A stretch of 64,000 bases of DNA from Mangrovimicrobium sediminis (GCF_004745945.1 NZ_SRLE01000001.1:248001-312000); one strand, 5' to 3'. Counted from the first letter of the stretch, positions 8,280 to 17,224 are shown. The notes: generated by a model from the letters alone, not told the origin. Program-made: numbers and translations.

Positions 8280-10258
8280 CAGCTGTTCACCTCGTAGTCG
8301 ACCTGGATTTCATGGGCGCCGCTGCGCAGCAGCACCCCGGTAGCCAGGGGGACGTCCGAACACTCGGGATAGATTTCACCGTCGAGTTCGATCTGCAGCG
8401 AGACCAGGCGCTTGACGCCGGAAAACAACAGCCGCCGGTAGAGCAGCGAGTAGTAGATGTCGCCACCGAAGGGCCAGCCGCCGCCGCTGCGCTCCGGGTC
8501 GTCGACCGGCAGTTGCGGGTCGCTCTGCTCGCCGCCGTGCAGGGGGTGGAAATACAGGTCCAGGCTCTCCAGCGCCAGGCTCTTGAGCGCGGCGAGGTCG
8601 GCGGTGTCCTCGGCGACCAGTTGCGCGCGCACCACCACCGTGCTGTAGGTGGGACCCATCACGTAGAGCTCGGAGGTGAGCAGGCGACGCTGGTTGAGGT
8701 AGGCGCACACCGTCTGTACCGTGCCCTCGCTGGGTACCGGCGCATCGCCTTCCACATCGGGTACGACCAGCACGCTGACCACGCCGGGTACGTCGATACC
8801 CGGGTAGTCCGGGTGGTACAGCGGCAGCGCTCGCGCCCTGGCGATATTGGTAGAGAGCAGCGCGAGCTCCTCGTAGTCCTCGGCAGTCACTGCGCGGTCA
8901 CGGGTTTTCAGGCGCTGCGGGGCACGGCGGATGGCGTCGTCCAGGCTCTGCTCGTCGCTGCCGCCGGCGGAGGCAAACAGGTTGCTCACGGCCTTGCCGT
9001 CAACGCCCTTCACCGAATCCAGCAGTTTGCTGATTGCCTGCGCCGCCAGGTTGCCCCGGCTGCCGCCGCCGGCGTGGTAACTACGTGCCCGAACATTGCT
9101 GCGATTGCTGGCATTGGCCACCGGCACGCGGCCGTTGCGGCCGTTGCCGAAGCGCACCTCCCCGGTGGTGCGGTTGAGCACGTAGTGGGCATCGCGCGCT
9201 CCGGAACCATAGAAGTCCGGCACTTCCTGCCAGGCCTGGTAGTCGTCCCCCTCGTCCACCTCCAGTACCAGCGAACCGGCCAGTACCGGGGCGTTGCGCA
9301 GGCGCAGCACCTGGTCGACCTCCCCGTTGCTGCCGCCCAGTGCCTCGAACTCGTAGGTCTGGGCCTGGCTCACGGTGAATGTATTGGCGCGCACCGCCAG
9401 CAGGCGCGGCGCCTGCTCGTAGCCGCTGGCGTCGATACGTGCACGCAGCCAGAAGCGCGGCGTGGTGATATCGCCGAAGCCGCGCGCGACCATCTCGCCA
9501 CTGGCCGGCCCGCGCAGTTGCAGGCTGCCGCTGCGGGTGAAAGCCGCGGTATCGTCTTTGAGCAGGGTCAGCGGCCGCCACTCGCGTCCGTTCCAGTACT
9601 CGAAGGCCAGCCGGGTGCTGCTGATCGTCTCCACTTCGCTGTAGCAGCGGCTGACCACGCGCTCCTCGCTGGCGATAGGGCTCCATGCCTGCAGCGTCAA
9701 CGTCTCCGGCGGCAGTTCCTCGTCGAAGCCGAGCATGAAGCTGTTGTCGCGCACCGCGGCGGGACCGAAGGGCAAAAAGGTGGCTGTGGTGTCGAGGTTG
9801 TCGTTGCCCAGGTCGCGGTAGTTGAATCCGTCATCGGCAAGCAGGTCGACAAGATTGGCGCGCACCAGTGTGAAGGCGCGCTCGGTCTCGAACACGATAC
9901 GCCCCTGCTCGTCCGCTTCCGCGGCGCTGAACTGGGTCTTGGCGGGCACGATGACTGCGCGCTGGCTGTGCCCGGCGCTCACCGCCAGGGTCAGCTGCGC
10001 GGTGGCCGGGCGCGCCGGCTCCAGTTCAATGCCCACCAGCTCGAGGAACTTCAGGTAATGCAGTTCGGGCACCTGGGCCAGGCGGTACAGCTGCATCTCG
10101 GTGAGCCAGGCGAACAGCTCCATGATGATCATGCCCGGGTCGGACTCGTTGAGGTCGGTCCACTCCGGGGTGTAGCGCGGGATGCGCGAGCGCACCTCGC
10201 GCACGATACTCTCGTAGGAGCGATCGTCTATGACTGGCATGTAGTCCTGTAGCGGCAC
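8279..10258 (-). CDS. eCIS baseplate J/gp47-like assembly protein (Afp11-like)
   Basis: 659 aa from a GTG at 10258 preceded by a strong GGGGAGGT ribosome site. The open frame continues upstream to 10930, but that stretch lies out of frame inside the gp25 and 260-aa genes and is not coding in this frame. The mature N-terminus M-P-L-Q-D-Y-M-P-V-I-D-D-R-S-Y is typical of the family, followed by IPRYTPEWTDLNESDPGMII and ELFAWLTEMQLYRL. Mid-protein it has GEVRFGNGRNGRVP, a landmark of putative baseplate assembly proteins (TIGR02243). It forms the inner wedge of the contractile baseplate. It ends in ATGA overlap with the next gene. Confidence 0.92.
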   Translation of the reverse strand: MPLQDYMPVIDDRSYESIVREVRSRIPRYTPEWTDLNESDPGMIIMELFAWLTEMQLYRLAQVPELHYLKFLELVGIELEPARPATAQLTLAVSAGHSQRAVIVPAKTQFSAAEADEQGRIVFETERAFTLVRANLVDLLADDGFNYRDLGNDNLDTTATFLPFGPAAVRDNSFMLGFDEELPPETLTLQAWSPIASEERVVSRCYSEVETISSTRLAFEYWNGREWRPLTLLKDDTAAFTRSGSLQLRGPASGEMVARGFGDITTPRFWLRARIDASGYEQAPRLLAVRANTFTVSQAQTYEFEALGGSNGEVDQVLRLRNAPVLAGSLVLEVDEGDDYQAWQEVPDFYGSGARDAHYVLNRTTGEVRFGNGRNGRVPVANASNRSNVRARSYHAGGGSRGNLAAQAISKLLDSVKGVDGKAVSNLFASAGGSDEQSLDDAIRRAPQRLKTRDRAVTAEDYEELALLSTNIARARALPLYHPDYPGIDVPGVVSVLVVPDVEGDAPVPSEGTVQTVCAYLNQRRLLTSELYVMGPTYSTVVVRAQLVAEDTADLAALKSLALESLDLYFHPLHGGEQSDPQLPVDDPERSGGGWPFGGDIYYSLLYRRLLFSGVKRLVSLQIELDGEIYPECSDVPLATGVLLRSGAHEIQVDYEVNS

Positions 10259-10260
10259 GA

Positions 10261-10662
10261 CTACCTCCCCTCCGTGATGTAAAACGGATACACCAGGTTC
10301 TCGATCGTGTTGTTCGCGCGCACCCGGTAGTTCACGCGGATGATCAGCAGGTTGGCCTCGGCCTCGCTGGTCTGTGCATCCACGGTGAGCACATCGATGC
10401 GCGGCTCCCAGGTCACCAGCGCGCGGCGCACCGCGTCCACCACCCGGGTGACCACGGCGGGGTTGTTGGGCGCGAACACGATCTCGTGAATCCCGCAGCC
10501 GAAGTCGGGCAGCATGACGCGCTCGCCGCGGGCAGTGCTCAGGATCATGTACACCGCCTCCTCGATACTCTGCTCGCGGCGCGAGGAGGCGATGGCCCCG
10601 CGGCTGTTCACCTGCAGCGGAAACTTCCAGCCGACACCGAGAAATTCGCGTGAAGCGCTCAT
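10261..10662 (-). CDS. eCIS gp25/GPW-like baseplate wedge protein (Afp9-like)
   Basis: 133 aa, ATG at 10662 overlapping the preceding TGA. The sequence from FLGVGWKFPLQVNSRGAIA through SIEEAVYMILSTARGERVML to PDFGCGIHEIVFAPNN is diagnostic of the GPW/gp25 family. This is the small wedge protein that starts sheath polymerisation in phages, type VI secretion and eCIS. The C-terminal half (ALVTWEPRIDVLTVDA) matches the family fold. Length is normal. It lies two bases before the GTG of baseplate J. Confidence 0.95.
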   Translation of the reverse strand: MSASREFLGVGWKFPLQVNSRGAIASSRREQSIEEAVYMILSTARGERVMLPDFGCGIHEIVFAPNNPAVVTRVVDAVRRALVTWEPRIDVLTVDAQTSEAEANLLIIRVNYRVRANNTIENLVYPFYITEGR

Positions 10663-11444
10663 CAGCCGCACCCCCCGAGGCCTTCCGCAAGCAGTTCCAG
10701 GGTGTCGACGAACTGCTCCATGGTGGTGACGAAGCCGCGCATCTGCTCGACACCCTCGACACCCTCGAAGGTGGGAATCTCCACCGGCCCGACCTGCGCG
10801 ATCTCGAATATCGGCCCGGCGATTTCCAGGATGACCATGACCGGCTCGACCGCCTGCAGCTGGGCGGTGGCCGAGCGCTGGGCGTTTTCCATGGCGCATT
10901 CCAGCAGCGCCTGCTGGGTGGCATTGCCATCCGCCGCGTCGAAGCTGATGGTGAGCTTCTCCATCAGCGCGAGCAGGCTGTTCATCTGGTCCAGCATGCA
11001 GCTGAGAATGCGGATGATCAGGCACAGGATGTCGCGCACAAACGGAATCATGCCCAGCGGCGTGGTCAGCTTGACGATGCACTCGGCGACTTCCTTGGCG
11101 GCCTCGGCAAAATCGAACAGCGCTTTCGCCGGCGGGAACGGCAGTCCGTCGATCACGTCGATCAGCGGCTTGATCAACTTGAGCACACGGATGAAGCACT
11201 CCAGGTTGGCCAGGATCGGCCCGAGCTGGAGCATCAGGGAGAAATTCAGCGAGCAATTGGTGGGAATACCCTGGGTGATATCACCGATGCCCTTGATGGT
11301 GCCGCCACTGGGCAGTTCGATCTTGACGTTGCCGGGCTCGGGCAGGGAGATATCCGCACACACCGGCGCGGCGAGGAATTTCTGCAGCTCCTCGGGCAGC
11401 GGGATCTCGATATCAAAACCTTTTTCCGACTGTGTTACCGCCAC
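10662..11444 (-). CDS. Unrecognised helical eCIS protein between spike and gp25
   Basis: 260 aa from a GTG at 11444 that shares its G with the TAG stop of the spike gene (TAGTG); the frame stays open further upstream but there overlaps the spike gene. After about 60 residues of extended sequence it becomes strongly hydrophobic and helical (LILRI, ILCLIIRILSCMLDQMNSLL). It carries six or more cysteines and two long amphipathic helices; the C-terminus ends in G-L-G-G-C-G. No PAAR, LysM or wedge motif is visible. Position exactly between the spike tip and gp25 is where a PAAR tip or a hub-associated cargo adaptor usually sits. I do not recognise the family. It may be a hub or tail-tip plug. Confidence 0.8.
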   Translation of the reverse strand: MAVTQSEKGFDIEIPLPEELQKFLAAPVCADISLPEPGNVKIELPSGGTIKGIGDITQGIPTNCSLNFSLMLQLGPILANLECFIRVLKLIKPLIDVIDGLPFPPAKALFDFAEAAKEVAECIVKLTTPLGMIPFVRDILCLIIRILSCMLDQMNSLLALMEKLTISFDAADGNATQQALLECAMENAQRSATAQLQAVEPVMVILEIAGPIFEIAQVGPVEIPTFEGVEGVEQMRGFVTTMEQFVDTLELLAEGLGGCG

Positions 11445-11950
11445 TAGATCGCGCCTCCCAGGGGGTTTACCGGTCGTCCCATGATGTTCACCAGGGGCGC
11501 ATCGATATTCAGTACGCCAACCGCGCTGATGGTCATCACGCCGTTGGTCATGGTGATCACGTTGCCGTGCGCGTCCTCGATGATCAGGGCACCGTAGTTG
11601 CCGCCATTTTCGTGCGAGTCGACGAAGCGGATGGTGTGCCCCTCGCGCGAGCGGATCATGCGCTCGCCGGCATGGGCCGAGGGCGGCATCTGCACCGGGT
11701 TCCAGGGGTAGCCGATGATGAAGCCGTGGTCGAAATCGCCGTGGTCGAAGGCCACCAGCACCTCGTCGCCGATCTCGGGCATGAAGAACACACCGCGATC
11801 GCCGCCCGCCGCCACCGACGCCACGCTGCACCAGCGGGTCGGCGAACCGTCGCCGAGCGAGGTGAACTCCACCTCGACACGCGCCTGGGCCTCCGGGTCC
11901 TCGTTGTTGACCACGCGGCCCACCACCACACCGTGGATCAGGTTCTGCAT
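11444..11950 (-). CDS. eCIS gpV/gp5-like spike protein (C-terminal half of a VgrG-like spike)
   Basis: 168 aa, ATG at 11950, overlapping the end of the hub gene by 13 bases. It begins VVVGRVVNNEDPEAQARVEV and continues with FFMPEIGDEVLVAFDHGDFD and HGFIIGYPWNP, the OB-fold of phage baseplate protein V/T4 gp5. Next is REGHTIRFVDSHENGGNYGA and a short beta-helix (VITMTNGVMTISAVGVLNID). In Afp8/VgrG these parts are fused to the gp27-like hub; here they form a separate protein. It would make the membrane-piercing needle below the tube. Confidence 0.92.
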   Translation of the reverse strand: MQNLIHGVVVGRVVNNEDPEAQARVEVEFTSLGDGSPTRWCSVASVAAGGDRGVFFMPEIGDEVLVAFDHGDFDHGFIIGYPWNPVQMPPSAHAGERMIRSREGHTIRFVDSHENGGNYGALIIEDAHGNVITMTNGVMTISAVGVLNIDAPLVNIMGRPVNPLGGAI

Positions 11951-13218
11951 GGCCGGGTCTCCCCGTCGGCGGGCACGGTCTCGCGACGCGCCTCGAATTT
12001 GGTGATGTAACCACTGTCGTTGAACACGTGCTCGGTGCTGGTAACGAAATAGTCGCCGGTGAGCCGTGCGCCCACTTCCGAGATGCGCACACGGGTGCCG
12101 GCACGCAGCAGCGGCAGCCCCAGGGTGGTCCCGCTGGCTTTCACCATCTGCTTTTGCTGGTCCAGCAGCAGCGCCCGCGCCCGCTCCTTCGCCTGGTTCT
12201 CGTCCCACTGCGGCTCGTCGACCACCAGTTCCTCGCGCGCATCACACATGCACAGCATGTAGCGCAGGTCCGCGTTGAGTTCCTGCATCTCCTCGTCTTC
12301 GAAGCTCACGGTCTCGGTGATGCGCTCCTGGGTGCTGCGGTTCCAGCTGTTCACGGTGACCGACTTGAACTGGTTGGCGGTGGTAATGCGCGGTCTGAAA
12401 TCGATCAGTGACTGGCGCAGCTTGAGGTCGTACACGGCGTCGCCCAGCGACTGGCCGCGTTCGGAGGGCGCGAAGCGGATACGCGGGTCGCCGTCCGGTT
12501 CCCCGGACTCGAGCATGGTGATCACGTAGCCCTCGCGCCGTGCCAGCTTCCACAGGAAATCGATGCTGTACTCGTTGCGCTGGGCGATCTGGGCGATCGG
12601 GCGTTCATTGCCCAGCACGTCCTCGTCGATCACGATCTCGATAGGCAGGCGCAGCGCGTTGAGGTCCTCATCGCGACGCTCACCGACCAGGCGGGCAATT
12701 TCACTGGGTCGCATGCCCTCGAAGAAATCGTTGTACTTCTTGGTGCGCAGGCGCTGCAGTACATTGATGCCGCGCACATTGAGCGTCGCCGGCGCGCCGG
12801 GTGAGAACGAGGGTTCCATGGTGGTGAAGAAACCGGTCATCATGGTTTTCAGGTCGCCGAGGTAGCCCATGCGCACCTTGACCTGCTTGCTGCAGGGCTC
12901 GAACAACTCGTAGCGATCGCTCTGCGCGCTGCCCGCAGACCTCGGGCCATTGGCCCCGGCACCCATGCCGGCGACGTCCTCCGAGCCGATGTACTTGTAG
13001 TCGCGCGCCACCTCGTCCCAGTTACTCACGGTGATCTGGAAGCTGTCCATGTTGTCCAGGTCGTCCTTGTAGGTCAGTTCGATCACGTCGCGCATCACGT
13101 CGTCCGGCAGCCCGGCGCCCTCCACGAGCATCTCGAACTGCGGCACGTAGAAGCCGCGCAGGGACTCGGAGAGAGAGTCCAGGGTGATGCGGTCGGCCTC
13201 GGCACTTTCTTCCGGCAT
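11938..13218 (-). CDS. eCIS gpD/gp27-like hub protein (N-terminal half of a VgrG-like spike)
   Basis: 426 aa, ATG at 13218. The N-terminal part (YVPQFEMLVEGAGLPDDVM, then LDNMDSFQITVSNWDEVA) and middle (FEGMRPSEIARLVGERR, then EYSIDFLWKLARREGYVIT) match phage late control gene D / VgrG N-terminal hub proteins. The C-terminal part (AGTRVRISEVGARLTGDYFV and TSTEHVFNDSGYITKFEARR) is the last beta-barrel. A trimer of this protein adapts the six-fold tube to the three-fold spike. A short polar insertion (SEDVAGMGAGANGPRSAGSA) lies near residue 85. It overlaps the spike gene start by 13 bases, indicating coupled translation. Confidence 0.92.
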   Translation of the reverse strand: MPEESAEADRITLDSLSESLRGFYVPQFEMLVEGAGLPDDVMRDVIELTYKDDLDNMDSFQITVSNWDEVARDYKYIGSEDVAGMGAGANGPRSAGSAQSDRYELFEPCSKQVKVRMGYLGDLKTMMTGFFTTMEPSFSPGAPATLNVRGINVLQRLRTKKYNDFFEGMRPSEIARLVGERRDEDLNALRLPIEIVIDEDVLGNERPIAQIAQRNEYSIDFLWKLARREGYVITMLESGEPDGDPRIRFAPSERGQSLGDAVYDLKLRQSLIDFRPRITTANQFKSVTVNSWNRSTQERITETVSFEDEEMQELNADLRYMLCMCDAREELVVDEPQWDENQAKERARALLLDQQKQMVKASGTTLGLPLLRAGTRVRISEVGARLTGDYFVTSTEHVFNDSGYITKFEARRETVPADGETRPCRT

Positions 13219-13228
13219 GCCCGCGCTC

Positions 13229-13945
13229 CTACTTGATCGCCGGCACGGTCAGCGTGCGGCCGGCGCCCAGGCGGCGCGGGTCGGCAACACTGTTGGCGTC
13301 GGCGATATGCCGCCAGCGACCACCGCGGCCGTAGTAGCGCGCGGCGATGGTCGCCAGTGTCTCGCCGTCGCTGACCGGGTGACTGTGAGTGCGATCCGGC
13401 GAGTTCAGCCGCATCTGCTTGAGTTGTTCGTCGAGGGTGCGGAATTCCTTGAGCACCAGGTTGACCGTGGCCCGCAGCGGTACGCCCTCGGCGCTGAACA
13501 GGGTGAACTGCTGGCGTACGCTTTCCACCACGCCGACAAAGCTGTTGCGTGTCTGGTTGCCGCTGGCGCCGCCGCCCTGCTCGCCGTAGGACAGGCTCGA
13601 GCCGGGAAACTTACTGTTCCAGCAAAAGGTCACCACCGCTGGCGCGTGGCTGCTGTTCTCCACCTTGGCCAGCTTGTAGATGCGGTCGGTGTGATCGGTG
13701 ACCGAGGTCGCGTCCTTGCCGGTGCCGTTTTCGGTGGTGTCGAAGAACAGTTCGACACTCAACTTCTCGGCCTGGCCGCGGACGAACTGCTGCAACGGTG
13801 CGTCCAGACCCGGGATGTTAATCTCGCCGTGCTGCAGGGACTTCTCCAGCGAGAACTCCTTGGGGTTGTACTGGACCTCGTAGGTTTCCTGCCCGCCCTG
13901 GCCCCAGTCGGCGATGATCACGGCGGGCGCTTTCGCGGTGCTCAT
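13229..13945 (-). CDS. eCIS LysM-containing tube-baseplate adaptor (Afp7/gp53-like)
   Basis: 238 aa, ATG at 13945. It begins KAPAVIIADWGQGGQETYEV, then QYNPKEFSLEKSLQHGEIN, the standard opening of the CIS tube/baseplate adaptor family. Residues about 190-237 form a LysM domain (HPVSDGETLATIAARYYGRG, ending RLGAGRTLTVPAI). In phage and eCIS baseplates this LysM protein clamps the tube initiator to the hub rather than binding peptidoglycan for lysis. It sits between the DUF5908-like gene (one-base gap) and the hub gene (ten-base gap). Confidence 0.93.
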   Translation of the reverse strand: MSTAKAPAVIIADWGQGGQETYEVQYNPKEFSLEKSLQHGEINIPGLDAPLQQFVRGQAEKLSVELFFDTTENGTGKDATSVTDHTDRIYKLAKVENSSHAPAVVTFCWNSKFPGSSLSYGEQGGGASGNQTRNSFVGVVESVRQQFTLFSAEGVPLRATVNLVLKEFRTLDEQLKQMRLNSPDRTHSHPVSDGETLATIAARYYGRGGRWRHIADANSVADPRRLGAGRTLTVPAIK

Positions 13946-13946
13946 G

Positions 13947-14144
13947 CTAGCGATTCCACGGCTGGTTGCGCTGCTGGTAGTTGCGCAGCGAGTGCTCCTC
14001 GTCCTGGTTCTCGCGCGCGCGCTGCTTGTCGTCCACCGCGGACAGCACCGCGCTGACGATACTTTGCAGGGTCTGCGCAGACAGGCCGGAACCGCCCTCG
14101 ACGGCGCGAATACGACTGACTACTTCCTCTATCACCACTTGCAT
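13947..14144 (-). CDS. Small DUF5908-like eCIS protein (Afp6 position)
   Basis: 65 aa, ATG at 14144. The sequence starts MQVVIEEVVSRIRAVEG and ends in a charged, Asn/Gln-rich tail (ENQDEEHSLRNYQQRNQ), with a predicted helix in the middle. A short protein of this size between the tube and the LysM adaptor is a regular feature of eCIS operons (Afp6/DUF5908). Assignment rests on size, the opening pattern and synteny. An alternative out-of-frame reading of similar length has no family features and is rejected. Confidence 0.75.
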   Translation of the reverse strand: MQVVIEEVVSRIRAVEGGSGLSAQTLQSIVSAVLSAVDDKQRARENQDEEHSLRNYQQRNQPWNR

Positions 14145-14155
14145 GCGTCACTCCC

Positions 14156-14713
14156 TCAGTCGAACAGGCTGCCGATCCCCTCGGCGGCGCTGCTGATGGC
14201 CGACGCCAGCCCGCTGGCGCCGGTCATGAGTTCCAGTCCCTCGTGTTCAATCTCGATGCTCTCGAACGCGATGGCATTTTGTTGCGCGTTGAGCTGCGGC
14301 CCGGTGTATTTCACCGGCAGGCCGCGCTTGAACTTCCACACGGTGTGGGCCAGGCCTTTCTCGCCGAGCAGGGTTATCAGCCCGTCCTTGCGCACCACCT
14401 CGCCCTCGCAGAAGCCGTACACCCAGTCCCACAGGTCGGTGTTCTTGATAATTCCCTTCTTCATCACCAGCTTTCCCCACTTCATGCGCGTGGGAAACTT
14501 GAGCACCGTGCCGTTGTTGCCGCCCTCCTCGTACTCGTGTACGTCGAGGATCATCTCCAGTCCGGAACACTCGTTGAAGCCGGCGTCGATGTTGTCGGTC
14601 AGCGTGTTGATGGCGATGGTGGTGATCGCCGCCCCGGTCGACGAGGCGGAGTCCATCAGGCTGACGGCGAAATTGAACGCCGCCGGCGGGTCGTCACGGT
14701 TGTCCAGCGCCAT
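14156..14713 (-). CDS. eCIS tail tube protein, initiator type (Afp5-like)
   Basis: 185 aa, ATG at 14713, overlapping the end of the second sheath gene by 20 bases. Motifs include AFNFAVSLMDS, FNECSGLEMILDVHEYEEGG and LKFPTRMKWGKLVMKKGI, typical of the T4 gp19/TIGR02241 tube fold. It is longer than the other tube protein and placed next to the LysM adaptor, as for Afp5, which forms the first tube ring on the baseplate. Its C-terminus (ASGLASAISSAAEGIGSLFD) is an extra helical tail. Confidence 0.92.
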   Translation of the reverse strand: MALDNRDDPPAAFNFAVSLMDSASSTGAAITTIAINTLTDNIDAGFNECSGLEMILDVHEYEEGGNNGTVLKFPTRMKWGKLVMKKGIIKNTDLWDWVYGFCEGEVVRKDGLITLLGEKGLAHTVWKFKRGLPVKYTGPQLNAQQNAIAFESIEIEHEGLELMTGASGLASAISSAAEGIGSLFD

Positions 14714-16715
14714 CGGCGGTCACCTCGCTCACTGTCATTTCGTTTTCCTGCAGGCCGACACGCACCACCACAAACTCGAAGGGCTTGCTCGGCGCGACCC
14801 CGATCTGCGCCAGCAGCCAGCCGTTGTCGCGCTGCGCTGCCGGGTTGTTCTCCTCGTCGCACTTGACGAAGAACGCCGCCTGTTGCGTGGCGCCGGCCAG
14901 CGCGCCGCGCGTCCACAGGGCGGAGAGATAACTACTGATCGCCACCTGGAACTTGTTGCGGGTGAGCGCGTGATTGGGCTCGAACACCACCCACTGGGAA
15001 ATGATGTCCAGCGTGCGGCGCAGCATGATCATCAGGCGGCGCACATTCACGTAGCGCCAGTCGGGATCGCTGGACAGGGTGCGTGCGCCCATCACGCGTA
15101 TCCCGCGCGGGCCCTCGCTGCGCAGCAGGTTTACCGCCAGCGGGTTGAGCAACTCCTGCTGGCCATAGGTGCTGTGCAGGGACAGGTCCTGCAGCCAGTG
15201 CAGCGGGCGATTGGCGGGGGCGCGGTGCACGCCGGTCTCGTTGTCGAACAGGGCGTACTGGCCGAGCACGTGTCCGCTGGGCGGCACCGCGCGCACTTCC
15301 CCCTGGCCGCGCGGATCGAGCACTTTCACCCACGGGTAGTAAAGCGCGGCGTAACTGGAGTCGAAGCGATTGCGCCAGGCGCGTATCTCGGCGATGCCGG
15401 CGGAGGCGTTCTCGGCAATGTGGTAGGGCGAATCGAGCACTGCGAAGCGGTCGCCGCGCGACTCGCACTGGGCGACCATCGCCGCCTGCACCTGGAATAC
15501 CTGCTCGTCGGTAAACACCGGCGGCAGTTCCCGCTCGCGCGTCGGCGCCACGAACTGCCGCACTGGCTCATGCGGCGGACAGGGTTGGCAGGGGTCCCGC
15601 GGCGGGGTCGGCTCCGGCAGGTAGACCGGGTCCGGCTCGGGGCGAATCACGATGTCCGGCACACAGACCAGGGTGATCTCCGCCACGCGTTCGAGACTGG
15701 CGAGGCCGCGCTCGCGCTGGCGGCGCGCTTCGTCGGAATCCCCCACCGCGTACGCCTCGCCGATGAAATCCCGGTGCGACAGCGCCGCCAGTCCATCCCT
15801 GCCGCCGGCCAGGGGAATGCGCTCCAGCGGTACCACCCGAAGGGGCTGCGGCATCACACCGCCGGCGGCATGGGCCTCGATCACGATCGGCGCCGGCGCC
15901 CGCGGCGGCGCGTCGTCGGCCGGGTCCAGGCGGTAGGGTGAGAGCACTTGCGGTGCGTACTTCGGATGTTCGGGAATAAGGCTGAGCCCGGAATACATCG
16001 CCAGCAGGCGCTCCTGGCGATACACGTCGACGCGATAGGCGATATCGACGACGCGCGCTGGACGCTGCAGGTCATAGCCCTGCAGCGGCGCGTCGTAGGG
16101 CAGGCCCTGGCCGGGCTCCGGGTGCACCCAGTAGAGCCGCCGCTGCACCTCGTCGACATGGCTCACCACGCGCAGGAAATCGCGCAAGCCGCCGAGACTG
16201 TCCTCCTGGCTGATGCGCACAAGGCTGCCGCGCGCAAAACCCGCGGTCGCCGAGACCGCGGCGAAGCGCGACTGCAGGCCGCCGGCATCCACCGACGCCT
16301 GTGCGAGGCCCTCCTCGAGCAGGGCCACCTGCAGTTCATCGCCCCAGCTGCCCTCGCTGAAGGCGCTGATTGTCCAGCCCGGGTTGCTCCCCGCGTCTAC
16401 CACGCTGGCCATCGCCGCGGCGGCGCCGACCTCATTGTCCTCGCTGAAATCACGGCTGGCGACACGCACCACGCGGCAGCGCCTGCCCCCGTTGTCGAAA
16501 AATGCGCGGACGCTATAGGCGAGGTAGCCGGCGCCGGTAAACCCGCCGAAACAGGCCTGGAACTGGCGAAATGATTCGACCGGTACCGGCGTATCCAGCG
16601 GGCCCTGCTCCGCAATCCCCACAAACGCGGGGATATCGCTGCGCAAGAGCAGGCGCCGCGGGCCGGCGTTGTCGACTCGCTCGGTGTAGGCGCCAGGTCG
16701 CAGGTACTGGGTCAT
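14694..16715 (-). CDS. eCIS sheath protein 2 (673 aa)
   Basis: ATG at 16715. It opens with Y-L-R-P-G-A-Y-T-E-R-V, the sheath hallmark, then DIPAFVGIAEQGPLDTPVPV and AVRAFFDNGGRR-like sequence (read here as SVRAFFDNGGRRCRVVRV). The C-terminal part (ARTLSSDPDWRYVNVRRLMI, then QQAAFFVKCDEENN and IGVAPSKPFEFVVVRVG) is the conserved contractile sheath core. The middle holds one beta module also seen in the larger sheath (RGSLVRISQEDSLGG). It also has a proline-rich linker near residue 360 (PEPDPVYLPEPTPPRDPCQP). It is probably the baseplate-proximal or specialised sheath ring (Afp3/4 position). Confidence 0.93.
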   Translation of the reverse strand: MTQYLRPGAYTERVDNAGPRRLLLRSDIPAFVGIAEQGPLDTPVPVESFRQFQACFGGFTGAGYLAYSVRAFFDNGGRRCRVVRVASRDFSEDNEVGAAAAMASVVDAGSNPGWTISAFSEGSWGDELQVALLEEGLAQASVDAGGLQSRFAAVSATAGFARGSLVRISQEDSLGGLRDFLRVVSHVDEVQRRLYWVHPEPGQGLPYDAPLQGYDLQRPARVVDIAYRVDVYRQERLLAMYSGLSLIPEHPKYAPQVLSPYRLDPADDAPPRAPAPIVIEAHAAGGVMPQPLRVVPLERIPLAGGRDGLAALSHRDFIGEAYAVGDSDEARRQRERGLASLERVAEITLVCVPDIVIRPEPDPVYLPEPTPPRDPCQPCPPHEPVRQFVAPTRERELPPVFTDEQVFQVQAAMVAQCESRGDRFAVLDSPYHIAENASAGIAEIRAWRNRFDSSYAALYYPWVKVLDPRGQGEVRAVPPSGHVLGQYALFDNETGVHRAPANRPLHWLQDLSLHSTYGQQELLNPLAVNLLRSEGPRGIRVMGARTLSSDPDWRYVNVRRLMIMLRRTLDIISQWVVFEPNHALTRNKFQVAISSYLSALWTRGALAGATQQAAFFVKCDEENNPAAQRDNGWLLAQIGVAPSKPFEFVVVRVGLQENEMTVSEVTADGAGQP

Positions 16716-16732
16716 TGCGAACGCTCTCTGCC

Positions 16733-17185
16733 TCAGCCTGCCAGCTCGAGGGTGAGTTTCTCGTGGACCACTTCCATGTTCTCGATCGCCACCTCGTTAC
16801 CGGTGGCGTTGAAGCTGGGACCCTCGATCTTGTTGATGAAGGCGCCGAAGGCGTACCAGCGCATCACCGGCGCATGGGCCTCGTCGAGCAGGGTGATGGT
16901 GATCGAGCGGCGGTCGTTCTGGCCGTTGGCGATATTGGTGTACCAGCGCCACAGGGTGTCGTCACGGGTATAGCCGCGCTTGAAGGTGAGGTTGGTGTAC
17001 TTGCGCAGGCCGGGCAGCTTGCGCACGTGGTTTTCCGCGTCGGCACCCTCGCGATACTCCACCGGATCGCCCTCGGCGGTGAGTCCGGCCACCTCGCTGA
17101 AACTGGCGACGGCGATGTTGTCGATATCGACAACGAAATTGAACGCGCGATAGGGGTCGAAGCGTTGGTCAGTCTGCATGGGCAT
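16733..17185 (-). CDS. eCIS major tail tube protein (Afp1-like, gp19 family)
   Basis: 150 aa, ATG at 17185. It contains FDPYRAFNFVVDIDNIAVAS, FSEVAGLTAEGDPVEYREG, RKLPGLRKYTNLTFKRGY and WRWYTNIANGQ. These are hallmarks of TIGR02241 tube proteins. Length is typical of the inner tube that lines the sheath. It sits between two sheath genes, reflecting the usual tube-sheath alternation. Confidence 0.95.
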   Translation of the reverse strand: MPMQTDQRFDPYRAFNFVVDIDNIAVASFSEVAGLTAEGDPVEYREGADAENHVRKLPGLRKYTNLTFKRGYTRDDTLWRWYTNIANGQNDRRSITITLLDEAHAPVMRWYAFGAFINKIEGPSFNATGNEVAIENMEVVHEKLTLELAG

Positions 17186-17224
17186 GGGTCAGTTCCTCCA
17201 GCATTGCTCAGTCGTTAAAGCGGG

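Noticed and set aside
10259-10930. N-terminal extension of the baseplate-J frame
   Set aside because: The extension is an out-of-frame reading of the gp25 and 260-aa genes; the GTG at 10258 has a strong ribosome site and family-typical N-terminus.
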